Source: Smittium mucronatum (Eukaryota > Kickxellomycota > Harpellomycetes > Harpellales > Legeriomycetaceae). From it: a stretch of DNA of 29,574 nt. The position numbers and the translations under genes are program-made. Numbering within the stretch: the stretch's first letter is position 1; each line of letters begins with the position of its first letter. The notes under the pieces were generated by a model. The model ran no database searches. It was not told the DNA's origin and saw only the letters and a program-made list of their open reading frames with translations. The stretch spans positions 1-29,574 of the forward strand of contig LSSL01004035.1 of NCBI GenBank assembly GCA_001953115.1, written 5' to 3'. Of this stretch, positions 9,178 to 21,073 are shown in pieces.

Positions 9178-11364
9178 ATGATATCTCGGTTTTTTTCCCC
9201 GGAACCTACACTACCAGATCCTCAATGCTTTTGGGCCTTTTTGCGCAGTCCTGATCTTAATTTTTGTCTAGTTCCTGATACCTTCCCTAAAACTTCAGCT
9301 TTACAATCATCTTTTTCTTTATATTCTCTCATACACCCTAAGGATTCTATACAAGCAAGTTCGGATATTGCCAAATTAATCACAAACAAAAGCTTTGCTT
9401 CCATTAAATTAAGGTACTTTTCACTTTTAAAAAATTTAACTAATTTTTCACCTTATAAAACCTACCACTCTCTTATTTTTTTTGTCTTATCTAAAACCCA
9501 TTTTTATTCAAGTTCCAAGACCTTACTATATACTCGAAAGAATTTTCTATAAATTACTCGTTGGTTTCTAAATAATTAAAGGATTCTCATTTGATTCAAC
9601 TAAAGTACCCTATCTTTCTTTCCTTTTAGCTGCCGTATAAAGCATCCCTTTGAATATTCTTTTGAAGATAACATTTACTCTCGCAGGGCTTCGACTCCAA
9701 ATACCCCTACTAATATATCCCACGAATCTTCCCGAGTTTTAAGAAAGCTTTCTCTCCCTCAAACAAATAACCTGTGTCCTTCTAGTCTTATAAAACCTCC
9801 TACCCAACAACTAAAACCATCTAGACTGACCCAAATAATCGAAGATGATCATAAATTCCATTCCAAAAAACCATTAGATACAAACTACACCAATTATACC
9901 GTTTCTTATCTGACTTTTTATTTGATTTCGCACGATTTATTTTTTGTAATTTTTCACTTCGAACCAAGCTCCCGGGGTCCTTGCCATTGTACCTTGACTG
10001 AATTAAGCAATGTTGACTTGAAAAATATCGATCGTCTTTCACATGAAAGTTCATTATCGAAAAATGAATCATTTTTAGACACAAACCTAATTTATGATTC
10101 CTCTAATTCTATTGATTTCAACTTCCGCCATCTTCAGATATTTTCTAAATCATGCCTTTCATTCCTTGCTGCCATTCCATCTTTATCTTTTGAGCTCATG
10201 ACTCAATTTAGTCCTGAAAAATTTATCTTTCAGAAAACTTCTTTTTCTGATATGTACACCCTTAACTCTCCCAAAAACATTCTTTCTGTGAATACAGGAA
10301 ATGATGGCGGCACTTTGATTGACTCTATTTTTTTACAAAACGATAAGTCGTATAATCCATTAGATATTATTGCATTTTCTCTTGGAAAGCATTTGTTTAT
10401 CTATATCCAATGTGCCTCAAACTCCCCATACATGAATTCCATATCAAAATCCCCTTTATCTATCAAACGTATCGACTCTTTCTTTACAGAAAAATGCCAA
10501 CATTTAAACCAGAATTATCACATCAGAGAGGGATTTTCTCTTTCCAAGTATAAATTGAACAGACCTTATTCCACTCACGCTGATCACTCTAAAGATTCCT
10601 CGGCTAGCCCAATTAAAATTTCTTTCGAAACGAATAAAAACCCTGTAAATGATTTAAACAGAGCCAACATGCTCCCGAACCTTTCTGCCATTGTATCACA
10701 TGTTCAAAATTCAAACCCCTCAAGGAGATCCTCCTCATACGATTTAATTCATGAAGATGCATCACTTAGTCGTAGAAGCTCCCAGCCTGAGGTCTTTGAA
10801 TCACTTAGAAATAATTATTTAAGCCCCAACTATTCTCATTGTACACAGAATCAAAGACAATTTATTATGGGTGAAAATCGACTTTCTAAAAACAATTCTA
10901 TACCATCCGATGAAAATCATGATTTCTCCCAAAAGCAGCCACATTATAAATTTTCTAGCATTGACCGTAATAGATATATCAACGCTTATCCTTATGAAAT
11001 AAACAAAAAATCGAATTTCCAACCCGTACAAACGTTATTCAGTCCTTCCAGAAATTTCGATAACAAAATTAGCATTCCAATAGATAATCTTGAAGACAAT
11101 TTATACAGTAGGGGTTTTGGAAGCGTTATTTCAAACTCTCAATACAACGATTCATATAGTCGTAGGTATACCCTACCATCTCCAATATCCAATCCCGTCA
11201 ATAAACTAATGAAAAGCAAACTAAGGCTCAATCAGTGCATTTCCTGTGGAACAACCAACAGTCCTGAATGGAGAAAGGGCCCTCAGGGTCAAAAAACATT
11301 ATGTAATGCTTGCGGCCTTAGATATTCTAGATCCATTAAAAAGAAGAAGAAAAGAAACGCTTAA
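9178..11364 (+). CDS. PAS-fold and GATA zinc-finger transcription factor (two exons: 9178-9413, 9630-11364)
   Basis: Predicted to be a 656-residue nuclear DNA-binding regulator. The C-terminus (residues 615-640) is a GATA finger, CISC-X18-CNAC with the SPEWRKGP core, followed by a Lys-rich tail that should contact DNA and aid nuclear import. Residues about 16-84 resemble the front of a PAS fold ([10 protein letters not shown], then SIKLSCRIKH across the splice junction), and about 166-190 ([18 protein letters not shown]) its closing strands. A Ser/Pro-rich insert lies between them. The middle is Ser/Asn-rich, probably disordered, and holds four RRx(S/T) motifs. PAS plus a C-terminal GATA finger is known from fungal white-collar-type and related factors. 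Whether this one senses light, redox or a protein partner cannot be told; the LOV flavin motif GRNCRFLQ is not seen. ATG 9178 is the only in-frame start in exon 1. Confidence 0.88.
9414..9629 (+). other. Intron of the PAS-GATA gene
   Basis: The donor is AAG|GTACTT at 9414 and the acceptor TTTCCTTTTAG|C ends at 9629, with a pyrimidine tract before it. The intron contains in-frame stops (from 9550). Removing these 216 nt joins the frames in phase 2 and creates a Ser codon. The result is the PAS-like strand SIKLSCRIKH, which neither exon carries alone. That recovered motif is the main support. Confidence 0.8.
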
Positions 11365-12119
11365 AATCCTATCCCTCTCTAATCTTTCTCGAAATTAGTC
11401 TATTTTCATGTCTCTTTACATATAGAAATACTACCCCCACCAACTTTAGAATAGAAGACCTTAATTGAATATAAATCCTAGTCTGTATCTCAAAAGTATT
11501 TGTTTCAATTATCATAGAAGTATTGAGACATTTTTCCCCAAGACTGTTCAACTTTCAAAGTTAGTTAATCAGTCTGACGAACTATTCTTAATATCAGTCT
11601 ACTAAATGGCCATATCCGTGATAATAAAATCTTCATATTACCAAAGCAGGCTTTAATCATTGCTAATTTGAAATTTAATTGAACCTTAAGTAAAGTCCAA
11701 AATAAATTATTGTACTAGCATCTACATACCTTTTTCATTTAAATGTTTACAATTTGGAAACATGCTGGTTTTTTTAAATTATATTTTAGCTTTTTGTATT
11801 TTTTTGTCCTTGGTGAAGGTTTTTATCTAGTGAGTTTATTTTTTCGAAATTTTCACGACTTATCTTTTAATTAAACATAATTTAACACATAACAAAGTAG
11901 AGTCAATTATAGAAGACTCCCGTTAATTTGTATTTGGAAACCCAAAAACTTAAGATAGATCTTGCCAAAAAATAAATGAAACAAACAGAATTCGTGTCAT
12001 TCATTACGGAATTTCGCTTTTATTAATCCAACAGACCATTTGAAAAGATTTTCCTATTAATCATTCTTGCAGTGTTGATTGTAGCAACGCGATAAAAATC
12101 ATATGGGTTTTTGTGAAAA
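11365..12119. other. 3' flank of the PAS-GATA gene, no further gene seen
   Basis: Presumably contains the 3' UTR. No convincing polyadenylation site could be singled out among many A/T-rich candidates. A minus-strand open frame at 11369-11551 was not accepted. Confidence 0.4.
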
Positions 12120-12134
12120 GGATCCGAGATTATT
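12120..12134. repeat. Left target-site duplication of the 12.1-kb micro-insertion
   Basis: GGATCCGAGATTATT, paired with GGGTCCAAGATATT at 12171-12184. Confidence 0.55.
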
Positions 12135-12170
12135 TATTTTTTTGTATCACGGAATTTTATTGTAAGATAA
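12135..12170 (-). mobile_element. Retroelement micro-insertion (26-bp tail motif plus poly(A))
   Basis: On the minus strand this is the 26-bp motif TTATCTTACAATAAAATTCC-GTGATA, then C and a short A-run. It matches the tail of the element at 355-391 base for base apart from the added C. It is flanked by GGATCCGAGATTATT (12120-12134) and GGGTCCAAGATATT (12171-12184). These agree at 12 of 14 aligned positions with one 1-nt gap, which is what an aged target-site duplication would look like. The insertion is severely 5'-truncated and carries no coding capacity. Confidence 0.7.
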
Positions 12171-12184
12171 GGGTCCAAGATATT
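12171..12184. repeat. Right target-site duplication of the 12.1-kb micro-insertion
   Basis: GGGTCCAAGATATT, paired with 12120-12134. Confidence 0.55.
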
Positions 12185-14078
12185 CTCTTTGTACCCAATG
12201 GCGGCTAAGTATTCTGTCTATGCTAAACGATAAAAATATGACATTCCTCGCTAAAATGTATAATTTGCAAAAACTCGGCAAATTAGCGGTATGACTTTTA
12301 AATTTTCAAATAAGGGTTAAATTGGGTATCTTTGTCTAAAAACCAGTAAATATGAATATCTAGAAAATCTAGAATAGTAAAAAACTTTACAAATAACATT
12401 TAATTTACCCCACAGGACCATTATAAGGTATATTAATAATAAAGCGCAAATATTTTCACTATTGGGAATTCCCCCTCTTTCTAAAGACTCAATATTTAAA
12501 GAGTTTAAATATGATCTCTTCATTTACTATCACACATCTATATCTTATTGTTTTTGAAATTTGTTAATTTTGTAGCTTAAAAATTTTAGACCCTGATGGA
12601 AATTAGAATACCTCAGATTAAGATCTTTATGCAACTTTGCTTTATAAAAATAAGATATTCAAAAAAATATAAGAATTAATATCATCTGCTCATTATTATA
12701 TTTATTTAAAATATATATATATATATCTGTTTTTATATCATAGTTTTTTTCAAGATCTCAAAATGGAAAGGGGCGTTATTTTCCCAAAATTATTAAAATC
12801 AAAAGTCATTCAAGGGTATTTACAGCGATTTTCGGGGAGAGTTATTGATGCTAAGAAAAAACCAGTCCCTTGAACTGATGCTCTCGAGGTATGGAATTGC
12901 TAGAGGGGAAGAAGGGAGTTGGGTGAATTTTTTTTTAGAAAATCATCACTTTTTTTATTTTTTTAAATTGGTTTTTATAACTTTTTATTAACTTTAAAAT
13001 AAAATCCCCGTAAAAAAAAAAACGAGTCCGAACTGAGTAGTACAAAGAAATCATTAGTACTAAATTTAGATCCGTGTGAATAAAAAAAATTCCATAATTA
13101 TTTATGAAATAGAAAACAATGCATAGCCCTATTTTAGAATATTCCATCGAAATTCCTAAATAGAAAAATAAAAAAGGTTAAATGGTAACTTTCGACTGAT
13201 ATAAGCGTGAATCCACTATTTTAAGTTACTTTAAATAATAATTTTCGGCCCATTAAAATCATTTTCGACTAAAACATAAATTCTTCCAATTAACACGTGT
13301 AAAATTTTCAGTAGTTTTTCGATAAATTTTTTTTGAAAATGGGTAAACATTTTTTCCCAATAGCTATTTATTATTCATATTTTCATAATAAAAAATAATA
13401 AAATCATCCTAAATTACATCAGCTCAAACAAAATCAGGTATTGTCCCTTTAATCCTTTCAGGGGCGATGGTAGAAAAAATGTATTTCATTTTTCACTCAA
13501 TGTTATAATTAGTTTAGTATTATTCGTGTGTCATTGGGATGATCATGTATTTCGACAAATTAGAATTGTAATTATACACAAATTTGGGTCCGGAAAGGTT
13601 TAAAAGTCAATTTACATGGATTTTACATTATATAAGAGCCATTATATTCTAAAAACTTTATTTAAGTTTTATTAAAGTTTAATTTTGCTAGATATTTATT
13701 TTTGGTTGGCGTTAATATAAGACAAAATGTCGAAAAAAAAGATGAAATGTTGAAAAATCCGCGAATTCTTTAAAAAATAGAATCATTTAATTTTAACCTG
13801 CAATTTTCACCCGCGAATTTAAAAAAAAAAAGAATTATTATACTTGGTCCAATTTCTTTTTACCGTGTTATATTTGTTTGTTTTTTTTTGAGATTAAGAT
13901 CAAAGTAAATCAAAAAATACACTACAAATCAAATACCAGTTTTGAAATATATTCGAAATTACAAAATATAAAATAATGGAAACTTTTGCCCCTAAAACAC
14001 CTTATTTTTTCAGATAGTTATAGGCGGAAGCTTTCTTATAGCTTATAATCAATTTTTTTTAAACCAGAATCTCAAAAA
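12185..14078. other. AT-rich spacer with a small microsatellite
   Basis: Holds an (AT)8 microsatellite at 12711-12726 and a copy of GGCGATGGTAGAAA at 13463-13476 that is also present at 2556-2569. No gene was supported; the minus-strand frames at 12317-12523 and 12935-13147 have no recognisable motif. The left end of the MULE that follows should lie in here but I could not locate it. Confidence 0.4.
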
Positions 14079-15615
14079 ATGGATAAATGGAATTATGAAA
14101 TTTTTGATTTGGATCAAATCGAATCGAAAAAAGAAGAGCTGGTTCATACAAAAAAATATTACACTAAAAAATACAATGTTGCCTATTACCATTGTAAGAT
14201 CAAAAAAAAAACAAATGTAACCCGGTAATGAAAATAAAAAGTTATCAATTTTTGGATGTAAAAAAAAATAATTACATTTCAAACACCCATTGTGATGATT
14301 GCTTAGAAAATGGTACATCTATATCTTTATCTAATGAAATTAGCAAGTTTTTATTATGGTGTTCGAAAAAATTGGGAAATAAAAAGAATTCTTTCAGACC
14401 AAGGATTTGAGGTTGATTATAGAAAAATTTATTCATCATTATCTTATATAAACCAACAAAATAAAATAAATTGAAATTTAGCCTTTTTTGAGCTGAATGA
14501 AATATGCAAAAGGATAAAAATAAATCACAAACTAGTCATAAATTTTATTATAAGCGAAATTATTATTCAGGTAAATACCAAAGTATTAATCAGTACTAAA
14601 AAGCATACTGAAAGGCTTAAAAGGGCATAAAGCATACATTTGAATCCTATATATATATTAAGCGATATTTTTTAACCCGAATTTGTTGTAGAGGTAAGTG
14701 AAAATGATAAGAAATTGTTTCCCGTTGCACTTGGTTTAATCGATAATGAGAGTGAAAGTTCATTTTTATGGATCTACCAAAAAATAAAAGATTATAGAAA
14801 TAGAAGGATATAGTTTCAAAATTAAAAATTTAATTGCCGATTCTTCACCAAGTATAACCAGTGCTATAAGAAAATTCAGCCTGCAAACTATCAGAATAAA
14901 CTGTTGGGCACATTCAAGATGAAATATGGTAAAGAATGTTTAATCAAGAAAATCCCAATTCAGCGAAAGTATAAAAAATGATCTATTTAAAATAAATACT
15001 GCACAAAATTAAGAATTCTTTGAGTTATATTGGGATCTTTTTATGAAAAAATAACATGAGTTGAGGATAAAAAGTCTCTTATGGATTTTTTACACATAAA
15101 ACTACTTTGAAAAAAAAACTTTAATTGGTGTGAAGGAGCTGCAATTTTTGCATCGAGCACTAATAACTACATTGAAAATTTCAACTTGACTCTTGAAACA
15201 AAACATTTCATTTGGAAATATTTAAAAATCTCAGAAACTATTCAAAATTTTGTTGAAATAGTTGAAGATTTAGAAGAAGATAACCCACATAAATTTACCA
15301 ATATGTTATATTCATCTGGAGATATTTCACAAATCATCGATAGCTGAAGTTTAGTAATAGATGAGACTGAATATCAGTACAATATTTTGGTAACTAGCAG
15401 AAACGAAGTTGACGAATAATTTATAAATAGAACTATTTCCAGCAATTACAGCAGTTTTAGTCAGCTCAATGAAGATTTAGGAAGAGCATTAATTTTAACA
15501 GTCAATAAGAACATTATATGCTTCAAAGATATAACATTTTCATGTATATATTTTTAAAGAGATATAAATATTTACATATTTATTCGTGTTTTAATGAGAA
15601 AAAATGCTCAGTGTG
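14079..15615 (+). pseudogene. Decayed MULE (Mutator-like) transposase, copy 1
   Basis: Homologous blocks appear in the correct order but in shifting frames with many stops. 14079-14410 is a FLYWCH/WRKY-like DNA-binding region (VAYYHCKIKKKTN, then NNYISNTHCDDC). 14706-14811 is core RNase-H-like fold (LFPVALGLIDNESESSFLW). 14815-14938 carries the second catalytic Asp (NLIADSSPSITSAIRKFS, D at 14839) and the CxxH motif (INCWAH). 15123-15230 carries the Glu region (NWCEGAA, then SSTNNYIENFNLTLE). 15539-15610 looks like a SWIM zinc-finger relic (FLKRYKYLHIYS) whose cysteines have been lost. The first catalytic Asp block before 14700 is unreadable. No intact product is possible. Element ends were not found. 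Confidence 0.8.
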
Positions 15616-16872
15616 ATAGATTCAGAATTAATTAGTGAAAAAGGGATGAGAGGAAAAAAAGCAAAATATAATAATTTTTAGCCTTCTTAAAGATTAACTC
15701 AATCAATGACAATTAATTGAATACTTTCAGCTATTATTAAAATCATTTTTATTTAGTATAAAATATACTACTATATTTAAAGTTTTTTAAATAAAAATTT
15801 GTATAAAAAAAAGTCACCTAAAAGTTTGTTATATTTTATCTAATTTAAATAAAAAGTAGTTATATAATTGGAATTTAAATACCTATGAGTTATCAATAGT
15901 AAATTGATGTCATAATGGTAATGATTTGTTAAATATTGGGATATTGGATAATGCAAAATTTTAAATATAATCTACTGATTTATTATCATCTATTATATAT
16001 GTTACTCCTAACGATTGTTTTTATAAACTTTAAAAGCTTCAATAGTACTAGATATATATAAAAAAAACTTTCAAAAAATAAAATTGATTTTCTTTAAAAA
16101 TGTGTATTTAAATTTAATTACATTTAGTTTTTCGATAATTTATTTAGATTATATAATCGTATTATCTTCTTTAATACGAATAGTAAGGTTTGGTTCCAAT
16201 AAAATCGATACAAATTTTTCTCTAATATATCGCTCATTTGATTCTTGGGGTATTTAATATCTTTTAATATAATATGAGATGAATATTGATTAGGTTTTAT
16301 AACAGGGGATAAAGGTTTATATATATTCGACGGATTATTTCAAAAAATAAAAATTTCCACAAAACTATCAACTCAATGACTTGAAACCATAAATTTACGT
16401 TGAAGTACTGTTAGCTAATCATTTCCCTCATTTTAATAAAAAAAAAAAAAAATTTAAATCAAACGAATAAAGATATAATAGGGATATTAGAGCCAATATT
16501 TTAAATCAACAAAATTCTGCGGATTTTTAAATAAATTTGATGATTGTATCATGTGGGGAAAGCTAATAGTGTCTAATTACTATATTTGTTTGCGGATTGT
16601 TCTTAATTATGTCTATAATTTTAAAATTTTGTCGAGAAAATGAATTTAACCATTTATTTTTAACTTATTGATATAAATTGTGTAAATATTGATTTTTCCA
16701 CTCAAAAATTTTATTTAATACTTCAAATAATCTTAAATTATGCTTTAGTAAATACGCAATAAGATAATATATTTCTAATTGCTATTGAGAAATATTTAGC
16801 AATTGAGAAAATGGATATGCATTTTATAAATGCCATTAGACCTATCAAGAAAATGTATAGAATAGGAGATAG
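15616..16872. other. AT-rich spacer between MULE remnants
   Basis: No gene seen. It probably contains the right end of copy 1 and the left end of copy 2, but no convincing inverted repeat pair could be assigned. A short match to the left flank (AAAATCCGC at 13754, complement at 16514) is too weak to use. Confidence 0.35.
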
Positions 16873-17930
16873 TTGATAATAATGTTTACCCGGACAATAT
16901 TAATCAACTTAGAATTAAAACAACCAAATATTATAAAAAAAATGTGTTTCCGCGTACTATTACTGCCCAAATAAATTAAATTAGGATGAAACTCAGAGAT
17001 AAAAATCGATAGGTTTTTTGAGTCGAAAATAAACACACATTTCAAAAATTTGCAAATCTTTGTGCGTAAATAGCCAAAGCTTCCAAATGATAAAAAGATG
17101 ATAATTAGCATGCCAAGAGGTGAAATAAAATATCATATTATTCAAAAAAACGTTGGATATCAGAGTTGTTAATGTAGAAATCTCAAAGCTTTATTCTACT
17201 GTAAACAGTTAAAAAAGGCGCAACAAAAAATACAAAGTTATATCAATAGAAATTTTTGAAAACACGTGCTTAAACATTATCTTTAACCTACTTTATATTT
17301 ATTTACATTAATTAAGCATTTTTTAAATCCGAAATTATTTTTTCAGAGAATTACAAGTTCGAAGGATTTGTATATTTGGCTAAATATGGCTCTAATTTGG
17401 ATAACTTTAGGGTTTTAATAACCTCAAAAGAAAATCCAAGATGATCTTCGTGATCAAGTATAGTGCATATTGACTAGAAATTAAATTTGGTAAAAGGTGT
17501 ATACGCTATTATCATATCCGGAGTAACCGAAATAGATCAAAAATTTGCTCCTGTATCGTTTTTAATTTCAATTAGGGACAATAAAAAATCTTAATTGTGG
17601 ATATTTTGAGTTATGATATGATAAAGTGAGATTATTGGGCCAATTTTTTCGATAAAAAACTAGATCGCTGATTCTACGTTAAAAATTTCTTCTGCTTTTA
17701 GGAAGTTCTCTTTCGGAGTAATGAGAGCCAATTTTCGGTTTAATATATCGAAATGGATCAAAAATGCTTTTAAAAAAATTAATAAAACATATGAAGAATT
17801 ATTAAACCAAGATATATGCAGTATACAGCTTTTGCCAAACAAAATATTTTTCGAGAAATATACAGAACTTTTTATGAAAAAATAAGAAGTTTATCCCAGA
17901 TTGAAAAATACGATAAATCAAATAAATAAT
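16873..17930 (+). pseudogene. Decayed MULE transposase, copy 2 (different subfamily)
   Basis: Separate from copy 1 in sequence. 16873-17060 is a poorly preserved DNA-binding-like block (TKYYKKNVFPRTITAQIN, then ENKHTFQKF). 17350-17590 holds the first catalytic Asp block (FRVLITSKENP, VHID at 17463-17474, then GVYAIIISGVTEIDQKFAPV and SFLIS), broken by a stop right after the Asp. 17664-17885 holds the second Asp (IADSTLKISSAFRKFSFGVM, D at 17670), a degraded CxxH site (read as RFNI) and NQDICSIQLL with FFEKYTELF. These are the standard order and spacing of a MULE core. The C-terminal Glu block and SWIM domain were not found; the copy fades out after about 17930. Confidence 0.72.
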
Positions 17931-18935
17931 TTATATTTCAAAAAATATTAAAATTTTTATGATTGCCTTGATAGCTTCCCCTTTTCTAAAAATGTCTCTT
18001 TTGAAAGATTCGATCTAAAAACCAAGAATAAATATTTCGGATGTAGGATTTTTGATTGTAGAACGTATCAGGATATAGGAAAGAATAATAGAAGATTCTC
18101 ATTCTTTATATAGATCAATTCTTCATAGAATGGATTATAAATTGATATTTTTATCGAAAAAATCATTTTATAATCTAATCATTTATACGAAGAAGGTATA
18201 TTTAATTGTTTATATCTCATCAAATAAAACTATAAATTAGGATCAAGTGTCAAATGTCAAATTTTTTAATTAGTTTTAAGGAGCCTATTGATTTCTGACT
18301 AAATTAAGAAAAGGATATATTTTGAATGAAATATAAAGGGAAACAAGGAAATAAAAGAACAAAACTAAATGAAAAGCTTGCATTCCAAAAAGTGGAAATG
18401 TAATCTGTTTATATAGCTATGAACTAAATAGATAATAGTTATGATTAATTAATAAAAAAGAAGGCGATTTTTCTGGCCAATAATGAAAGGATCATTAAGT
18501 ATATATTATGTAATTCTCGGAATTCGATGATATCTTTTCTTTCTTCAAATTTTTTCTACTCCATTTTCACGTAAAGATGTCAGAAAATAGATGGATTTAT
18601 CCTTCAAATTTAGAAAATTTTCAAGAAAAAAGAAAATAATTAACATTTTCAACGTAATAGTTGAATTTTAAATCAAGGAAGTTTTTGATATCACATTAAT
18701 TAGAAACTGATCAAGCGTTGATAGTCCCGGGAAAATAAAAAAAAAAACTCTTTTTATTTTAGCTCAATTTTAAATAAAATTCGGATTTTGGTACTATAGA
18801 CAAACATTATAACTTTCAATTTCAATTTTTTTAAATTTTATTTAAATTAAAATTTAATAAATGCAAAAAGGACATAAAATTTAATATTAGAAGATATAAT
18901 TTATAAAAGAAGAATTTAAAATAAATTAATTGCTG
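17931..18935. other. No supported feature
   Basis: It may hold the unreadable C-terminal part of MULE copy 2. No recognisable motif. Confidence 0.35.
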
Positions 18936-19078
18936 ATTTTAGATAACCAAGCATCAAATATCATCATTTATGACCATAATGGGCTAAGTTACAAAGACAA
19001 ATCTACATGTGTTTTACCGCAAGAGTCTCTAATCGTAATAGTCTTACCAGACTTAATCCTATAGATATGATGAACTAA
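18936..19078 (+). pseudogene. Possible FLYWCH-like DNA-binding relic of another MULE
   Basis: The open stretch LLILDNQASNIIIYDHNGLS, continuing YKDKST, resembles the start of FLYWCH/MULE DNA-binding domains (Asn, then a Y-x-x-x-G-x-x-Y pattern). After a frameshift, VFYRKSL and SLTRLNP could be the YWRC and CxARL parts. No catalytic core could be read in the following 1.5 kb, so this is weak. Confidence 0.3.
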
Positions 19079-20647
19079 TAAATATAATTTCAATAAAGCT
19101 AATTGTAGCTATATTAGAAAAATTTAGAATGTAAAGATACCTTTTAAAAAAATTAACTCCTGTATGCTTTATCAAAGTCGAGATTTTAATCATAAAAAAC
19201 TCGAAAAAATTGGTTAATCTTAAAAGATACACCTATAGATACGTTCGTCCATATTTAGGACGTTGCCCAATAAAATAAGGAGTAGAATGAGCGCGCGTAT
19301 ATATTTGCTACCATAAGTATAAGATAAATTAGTCGGATATATATATAACAGAATTTCACCATTAACATAAAATTCACCCTTAGTTTATATGACCTACAAT
19401 AAATTTTCTGTTTTTATGGAGGTAAAAAAAGCATGCTGTTTAATAATTTTAAATTTTTTGGTAAAATATTGGAAAAAAAGACAGATTATACATCTTTAAG
19501 AAAAATATTAAAATATAAATGAGGTCATTGATAATTTAAAAAATTAAGTTTTAATATCAATCTGAAATTATTTATTTATTTTCAGCCATTTTTCAGAAAT
19601 TTCCCCAATGATACATATAAAAACTTCAACACCATATTTATGGTATCTTTAGTATAATCAAAATTGCTGCTTATTACCTTTTATTTTAATTATTTTAAAA
19701 TAAGATCAAAAGAAATAGTCTGAAAAAATGTGAATATCTTCATATTCTGGAAGATTAGCAGAGAAAATTACTCAAATTGAAATACTTAGTAGTGTAAAGA
19801 TTCATGGGATGGGTTGAAATAATATATACCGCGGAACCAAACCAGTTGTATACATGAAAGAGTTCCAGTGAAAGCAAAAGTACTCTTGGAATTCATTTAT
19901 GCATTTGGAGATGGAAAAGAGTAATATATATCATTTCATTTGATATAAATGCTGGTATTTGGGTTTTATACAAGCAATCTTTACTCGATCTTCCCAGAAA
20001 CTTTTAAAAAAAATTTCAAAAATACGTAAGTGTGCAGGATATGAATAGCATGAAGTGTAAGAATCAGGCTTAATGGGATAATTTTAATAATAAAAGGTAA
20101 AAGAATATACTAGTTAAAAATATAAAAGATAGGGAAGGAGACAAGTTGAAAAGCTTAGCCATTCCAAAATGTCTAAGCTTCCTTATTTATACCATTTTCT
20201 ATTTTATAAAAGTCAATTATGCTTATGGGAAGATTTCTTCATTGAGCGAAACATTCAATGTGTGTACTGATTCTATTGGTTCATTACAGGAAGTGATGTC
20301 TAAAACCAAATAGTTTCCACGTTTTATCATTAGGGTTAGAATCCAAGCAAAAATAAGACTGAAAGCAGTATATCAGGACTGAATTTCTCAGGAAATACCG
20401 GTGGTCAAGCAAAAATTACGACCCAGCAGTTTGTGAAATTTTTTAGATATACACTCTTGCATATCAATTTATTATTTTAAAGAAAATTTTAAGAGTGTGG
20501 AGATCAGCTTGATCATATGTTAATTATTTTACTATGTATATTTTCTCGGATTTTTTTAAAATATAATAGCATAATGACAGGAATATCAATATGAGATAAT
20601 AAAGATTTTGAAAATGAATTCTCCGGTAAGAGCTTTATGAAGAGTTG
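19079..20647. other. AT-rich spacer, nothing assigned
   Basis: Includes a 60-codon open stretch near 20130-20309 without a recognisable motif. No RNA gene or repeat seen. Confidence 0.35.
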
Positions 20648-20657
20648 GAAAAAGTTA
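20648..20657. repeat. Left 10-bp target-site duplication of the delimited MULE
   Basis: GAAAAAGTTA, identical to 23719-23728. MULEs typically make 8-11-bp duplications, so the length is right. Confidence 0.85.
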
Positions 20658-20775
20658 GGTTAAAACATTATTATCACTTAAATCTTATTCAAACAATCAG
20701 AAATCTGTCACAAATCACTAAAATCTATCATTCACTGCTTTTTCCATTACTAAAATTCCACTTTAATCACTAAAA
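20658..20775 (+). repeat. Left terminal inverted repeat of the delimited MULE
   Basis: Pairs with the complement of 23583-23718. It has an outer block ATTATTATCAC..AAAT.TTATTC, then copies of an ACTAAAA motif (AATCACTAAAATC, CATTACTAAAATTCC, AATCACTAAAAAT) and a shared CATTCACTGC block. Repeated subterminal motifs of this kind are usual transposase-binding sites. Confidence 0.88.
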
Positions 20776-21073
20776 ATAAAAAATATAAATTATTGGTCTA
20801 TATTTTTATGTTTATAATTTTGCACCTTCGCGACAAATATATTCAACTGAATCGATTGATAATAATTTAAAGAAAGTTGTATTTACTTTTTGATTTTACT
20901 CGATATTTATATAACTAAAATTTATATCGATAAAATTTACTCTTGAATATAAATTCTTAAAATCAAACATAGTTGCACCGTTTTTTCCACTATATAATTA
21001 ACTAAAATCAATAATAATTATTTTAAATTAACGCCATTTTAAAATCAATTTGCTTTTATTTTTAATAAGTATA

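Noticed and set aside
10819..11031. Minus-strand open frame inside the PAS-GATA gene
   Set aside because: Shadow of the coding exon. The minus frame at 9821-10084 is rejected for the same reason.
9922..11364. PAS-GATA gene starting at 9922
   Set aside because: The codon at 9922 is TTG, not ATG, and the same frame stays open upstream to the splice acceptor at 9629, where a PAS-like strand begins. The start belongs in exon 1 at 9178.
14049..14318. Minus-strand 89-codon open frame
   Set aside because: Antisense to the FLYWCH-like region of MULE copy 1 and Phe/Ile-rich.
13754..16540. Possible inverted ends of MULE copy 1 (AAAATCCGC at 13754 and its complement at 16514)
   Set aside because: The match covers only about 16 bases with mismatches, and the flanks show no target duplication.
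16845..17111. Minus-strand 88-codon open frame
   Set aside because: It lies antisense to the degraded DNA-binding block of MULE copy 2, and its Phe/Ile-rich composition is typical of antisense shadows.
17660..17842. Minus-strand 60-codon open frame
   Set aside because: Antisense to the second catalytic Asp block of MULE copy 2, which reads as a clear transposase on the plus strand.
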